Positions 15,607-17,917 of a DNA stretch of 17,917 nucleotides are shown piece by piece. The DNA is from an uncultured Bacilli bacterium (GTDB lineage Bacteria; Bacillota_I; Bacilli_A; RFN20; CAG-631), in the NCBI GenBank assembly GCA_934215405.1, contig CAKPZU010000033.1:1-17917 (forward strand). The letters are read 5' to 3'. The first letter of the stretch is position 1; each line of letters starts with the position of its first letter. Both the position numbers and the translations under genes were made by a program. A model generated the notes under the pieces. That model saw only the letters and a program-made list of their open reading frames with translations, did not search any database and had not been told where the DNA came from.

Positions 15607-17559
15607 ATGAAAAAGAAAATTAAAAAGGCTTTTACATTAGTTGAATTATTAGTTGTAATTGCTATACTTGCTATTTTAGCAACAGTATCAATTGTCGGTT
15701 ACAATAGCTTTACTAAGAAGGCAAGAGTATCAAATGATACAGTACTTGTAAAGCAAATGAATGACATCTTATTTGCTAATAGTCAAACTGATGATAAAAA
15801 CCCTACAATGACAAAAGCATTAGAGGATGTATTTGATGGAGGATATGATTTAACTAAGCTAACTCCTACTACTACAGGTTATAGTATTGTTTGGGATAGT
15901 ATTAATGACCAAATGGTATTACTAGATGATAGTAGTAATAAAGCACCTGTATATCCAGAAGCTAGTAAAGTAAGTGAAAAGAAAGATTTATTTATTATAA
16001 CTAGAGATGGAAAAGAATTTAACGATACTAAAGAATTTGCTCACTATTTAGCTGAAAGTTTTGAAGGTAGCGGTATTGAAACTTCAACTGGTATTGATAC
16101 TGGTAGAAATGAAAATGTTAAAAGTGTTACATATAGTAATTCTAGTAAGCAAGATGCTATTATTAGAACAAATTCTGGAACATTAACTGTAAATGCAAGT
16201 ACCGATAATGTATATCACTATGGTTTAGCAGACAAGGTTATTATTGAAAATGTTGCAGCAGATTCATATCATGAAAATGGCTATGTAACAAGTTATCTTG
16301 AAGTAAAAAATGGACATGTTGTTCTTGAAAAGAATTCAAGTGTTAGTATTTTGGCAGTTAGTGGTTCAAATGTAACAGTTAATCAAAATGCTAATTCAGA
16401 ATTATTTAAAGTTGTTCCAGTAGGTTCAGGTAATACAATTGATAATAGTAAAATTAAAGTTTCTAATATTGTAGTAAAAGGTGAACCAATTGAATCACCT
16501 GATTTAAAAAGCATGAAATATGGTGGAGGAACAGGCAAATCTGGAGATGCTTATGAATTATACACTGCTTCTCATTTAGCTGCATTTGCAAAAGACGTAA
16601 ATAGTGGTAATTTAGGTAATTATGTATATGCAAAACTATGCAAAGATGTAGATATTGGTGGAATGGGTTGGGAGCCAATTGGTAATGTTGAACATCCATT
16701 TGTAGGATCATTTGATGGAGGAAAACATACAATTTCTGGCTTAACAAATAAAGGCTATTCACCATCAGAATCTCTTTTCGGCATATCTTCAAATTCTAAA
16801 AATTATGGAACTGCATATGGCTTGTTTGGTGTAATTGGCTCAAGAACTGGCAACGTTGATAATGAATTATCATTTAAAGATTTAACTCTTTCAAATGTAA
16901 ATATTGATATTAATTATGCTAATATGTTAGGGGCATTAATTGGCGCAGATACTAAAGCAACAAAAAATACAAATGGAGTTTCATTTAATGATGGTTTAAA
17001 TGAAATAATTAGCATTGAAAATATTTCAGTAAATGGCAAAATTATGTCAAAATCTGGGGCTTCAGTAGGTGGAGTAGCAGGAAAATTGTATTCAACTGGA
17101 ACTGTTAAAATAAATGGGTGTACTTTTGAAGGAACAATGGATTTAAGTAATAATGCTAATTCAACAAATTCTGGAACAGATATAAAGGCCGGAGGAATAG
17201 TTGGCTATAGACAAAAAGCTTTTACAGAAATTACAAATTGTAATGTTAATGCTATTACTACAATTTCTTCAACAGGTGATAAAGCAAATGTATATTATGG
17301 TGGTTTAATATGTAATCACGCTGCACCTTCTACAATTAAGAATAATACAATTGCTGGTAAAATTGATTTAACTGTCAAAGAAGGAATGAATATTACAGTT
17401 GGCTTATATGTTGAGGATTGTAATCATGGTGGAAATTCAACGAAAAATATTTCTGGAAACACTTGTAATTTGTCTGAATATAAAGTTAGTGGCGAAGACA
17501 AATTGCTAGATTTGAAATCAGAAGGCGTATACTCTAAAGTGTATAAGAATCAAAAATAA
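15607..17559 (+). CDS. Large prepilin-type surface protein with beta-helix/GLUG-like domain
   Basis: This 650-residue protein is a probable pilus-borne or membrane-anchored adhesin. The N terminus is a type III (prepilin) signal: basic leader MKKKIKKA, then FTLVELLVVIAILAILATV, with cleavage expected between Ala8 and Phe9 by a prepilin peptidase and the key Glu at mature position 5 (Glu13). An alpha-helical stalk follows to about 60, and a small domain to about 110. Residues 125-290 form a strand-rich, Asn/Ser/Val-rich region. Residues 312-650 begin AYELYTASHLAAFAKDVNSG and continue with WEPIG, FVGSFDGGKHTISGL and YGLFGVIGS, the pattern of GLUG/right-handed beta-helix domains, then further ladder-like turns (GGVAGKLYS, GGIVGYRQ, YGGLICN). 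Typical pilins are 100-200 residues, so this is a pilin-adhesin fusion. No assembly ATPase or prepilin peptidase gene is in the window. AAAGGA lies 12 bases before the ATG. Confidence 0.85.
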   Translation: MKKKIKKAFTLVELLVVIAILAILATVSIVGYNSFTKKARVSNDTVLVKQMNDILFANSQTDDKNPTMTKALEDVFDGGYDLTKLTPTTTGYSIVWDSINDQMVLLDDSSNKAPVYPEASKVSEKKDLFIITRDGKEFNDTKEFAHYLAESFEGSGIETSTGIDTGRNENVKSVTYSNSSKQDAIIRTNSGTLTVNASTDNVYHYGLADKVIIENVAADSYHENGYVTSYLEVKNGHVVLEKNSSVSILAVSGSNVTVNQNANSELFKVVPVGSGNTIDNSKIKVSNIVVKGEPIESPDLKSMKYGGGTGKSGDAYELYTASHLAAFAKDVNSGNLGNYVYAKLCKDVDIGGMGWEPIGNVEHPFVGSFDGGKHTISGLTNKGYSPSESLFGISSNSKNYGTAYGLFGVIGSRTGNVDNELSFKDLTLSNVNIDINYANMLGALIGADTKATKNTNGVSFNDGLNEIISIENISVNGKIMSKSGASVGGVAGKLYSTGTVKINGCTFEGTMDLSNNANSTNSGTDIKAGGIVGYRQKAFTEITNCNVNAITTISSTGDKANVYYGGLICNHAAPSTIKNNTIAGKIDLTVKEGMNITVGLYVEDCNHGGNSTKNISGNTCNLSEYKVSGEDKLLDLKSEGVYSKVYKNQK

Positions 17560-17567
17560 AATAATTT

Positions 17568-17607
17568 ATCCCTATTTAAGAGAAATCTTTTATAGGGATT
17601 TTTTTTC
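17568..17607 (+). terminator. Rho-independent terminator of the pilin-adhesin gene
   Basis: ATCCCTAT (17568-17575) pairs with ATAGGGAT (17592-17599). Inside, AAGA (17578-17581) pairs with TCTT (17586-17589) around a GAAA tetraloop, with a TT/TT internal mismatch between the two stems. A run of seven to eight Ts follows. Confidence 0.9.
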
Positions 17608-17851
17608 ACAATAATTCTTTCAAAATATTATCCAGGTCTTCTATAAAAATCGCATTATTTGTAATATGGTTTATAACAAATCAAGCGTAAGTACCAAATA
17701 AACATAGAAGACTTTTTACATTAAAAAAGTAAACTGATTAAAAATTTTGAAATGTACCTATTCCTATATTCAATATAAAATAATATCATGCATAAAACAA
17801 AGTCAATAAAAAAACTTTTTTGACATAAAAAATACAATATTGAACATTTTA
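17608..17851. other. Gene-free stretch with a nested inverted-repeat element (17636-17712)
   Basis: I see no gene here. GTCTTCTAT (17636-17644) is perfectly complementary to ATAGAAGAC (17704-17712). Inside this pair, CGC...ATTTGT and ACAAAT...GCG can form a second stem of two short helices with a symmetric 3/3 internal loop. On the plus strand the outer stem is followed by TTTTT. This could be a small structured RNA, a secondary terminator or a remnant of a mobile element. The rest (17713-17851) is AT-rich, with no clear promoter of its own. Confidence 0.4.
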
Positions 17852-17917
17852 TTACAATTAGATGATTACTTTTGACAAGTACTTGATTTTGTAGGGGGGG
17901 GGGTATAAGGAATACGC
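17852..17917 (+). repeat. Cassette promoter block, copy 2 (10-G tract), cut by window end
   Basis: Second copy of the block at 15462-15526, in the same orientation about 2.39 kb downstream. It contains TTGACA (17872-17877), the palindrome CAAGTACTTG (17876-17885), TTGATT (17883-17888), ten Gs (17894-17903) and TATAAG (17904-17909) instead of TATAAT. Here TTGATT is 15 bases and TTGACA 26 bases from the -10. A second pilin-like gene probably starts about 90 bases past the window edge (inference from copy 1). Confidence 0.85.

Noticed and set aside
16463..16792. Minus-strand open frame of 109 codons inside the pilin-adhesin gene
   Set aside because: Low-complexity translation rich in His, Gln and Leu, with no start signals; it is a shadow of the plus-strand gene.
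17820..17838. TTGACA at 17820 with TACAAT as an extra promoter
   Set aside because: The spacing is only 7 bases and no other -10 at 16-18 bases is convincing.

Overview
This window comes from a strongly AT-rich, low-GC Gram-positive (Bacillota) genome. It has lipoproteins with lipoboxes, strong AAGGAGG-type ribosome binding sites, a collagen-like Gly-X-Y protein and type IV prepilin-like leaders, and no sign of an outer membrane. The overall look suggests a gut-type Bacilli, Erysipelotrichia or mollicute-related lineage; that placement is inference. The standard genetic code fits every gene. All visible stop codons are TAA or TAG.

Positions 2-7043 (+) are the 3' part of a surface glycan-utilisation operon: the end of a CUT1-type sugar ABC permease, a nucleoside hydrolase-family protein, a large solute-binding lipoprotein, two tandem paralogous clan GH-A glycoside hydrolase lipoproteins, and a GH32 fructan/sucrose hydrolase lipoprotein. 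The genes are nearly contiguous or overlapping. Four consecutive lipoproteins suggest that a polysaccharide or oligosaccharide is cut at the outer face of the membrane and then captured for import. Two back-to-back terminators close this operon and the convergent gene that follows.

Positions 7127-8656 (-) encode a secreted protein with the outline of a matrixin/metzincin protease whose zinc-binding HExxHxxGxxH motif is degraded, followed by a C-terminal half with several CxxC pairs. A divergent intergenic region holds a perfect 14-bp palindrome and a promoter. Positions 8839-12365 (+) are an iron-siderophore/heme/corrinoid-type ABC importer (permease, ATPase, binding lipoprotein) followed by a SAM methyltransferase. 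A bidirectional terminator separates this operon from a convergent collagen-like gene (12398-12979, -) with seven 45-bp repeats. A MATE efflux pump follows (13216-14718, +), with a near-consensus promoter and an inverted repeat in its leader. Next is a small four-helix membrane protein (14786-15403, +).

The most unusual part is 15462-17917. A 650-residue protein with a prepilin N terminus fused to a beta-helix/GLUG-like surface domain is preceded by a promoter region with a run of eight Gs immediately upstream of TATAAT. The same promoter block recurs about 2.4 kb downstream, at the very end of the window, with ten Gs. This looks like the start of an array of pilin-adhesin cassettes, each driven by a promoter whose spacer length could change by G-tract slippage, so expression may be phase variable.
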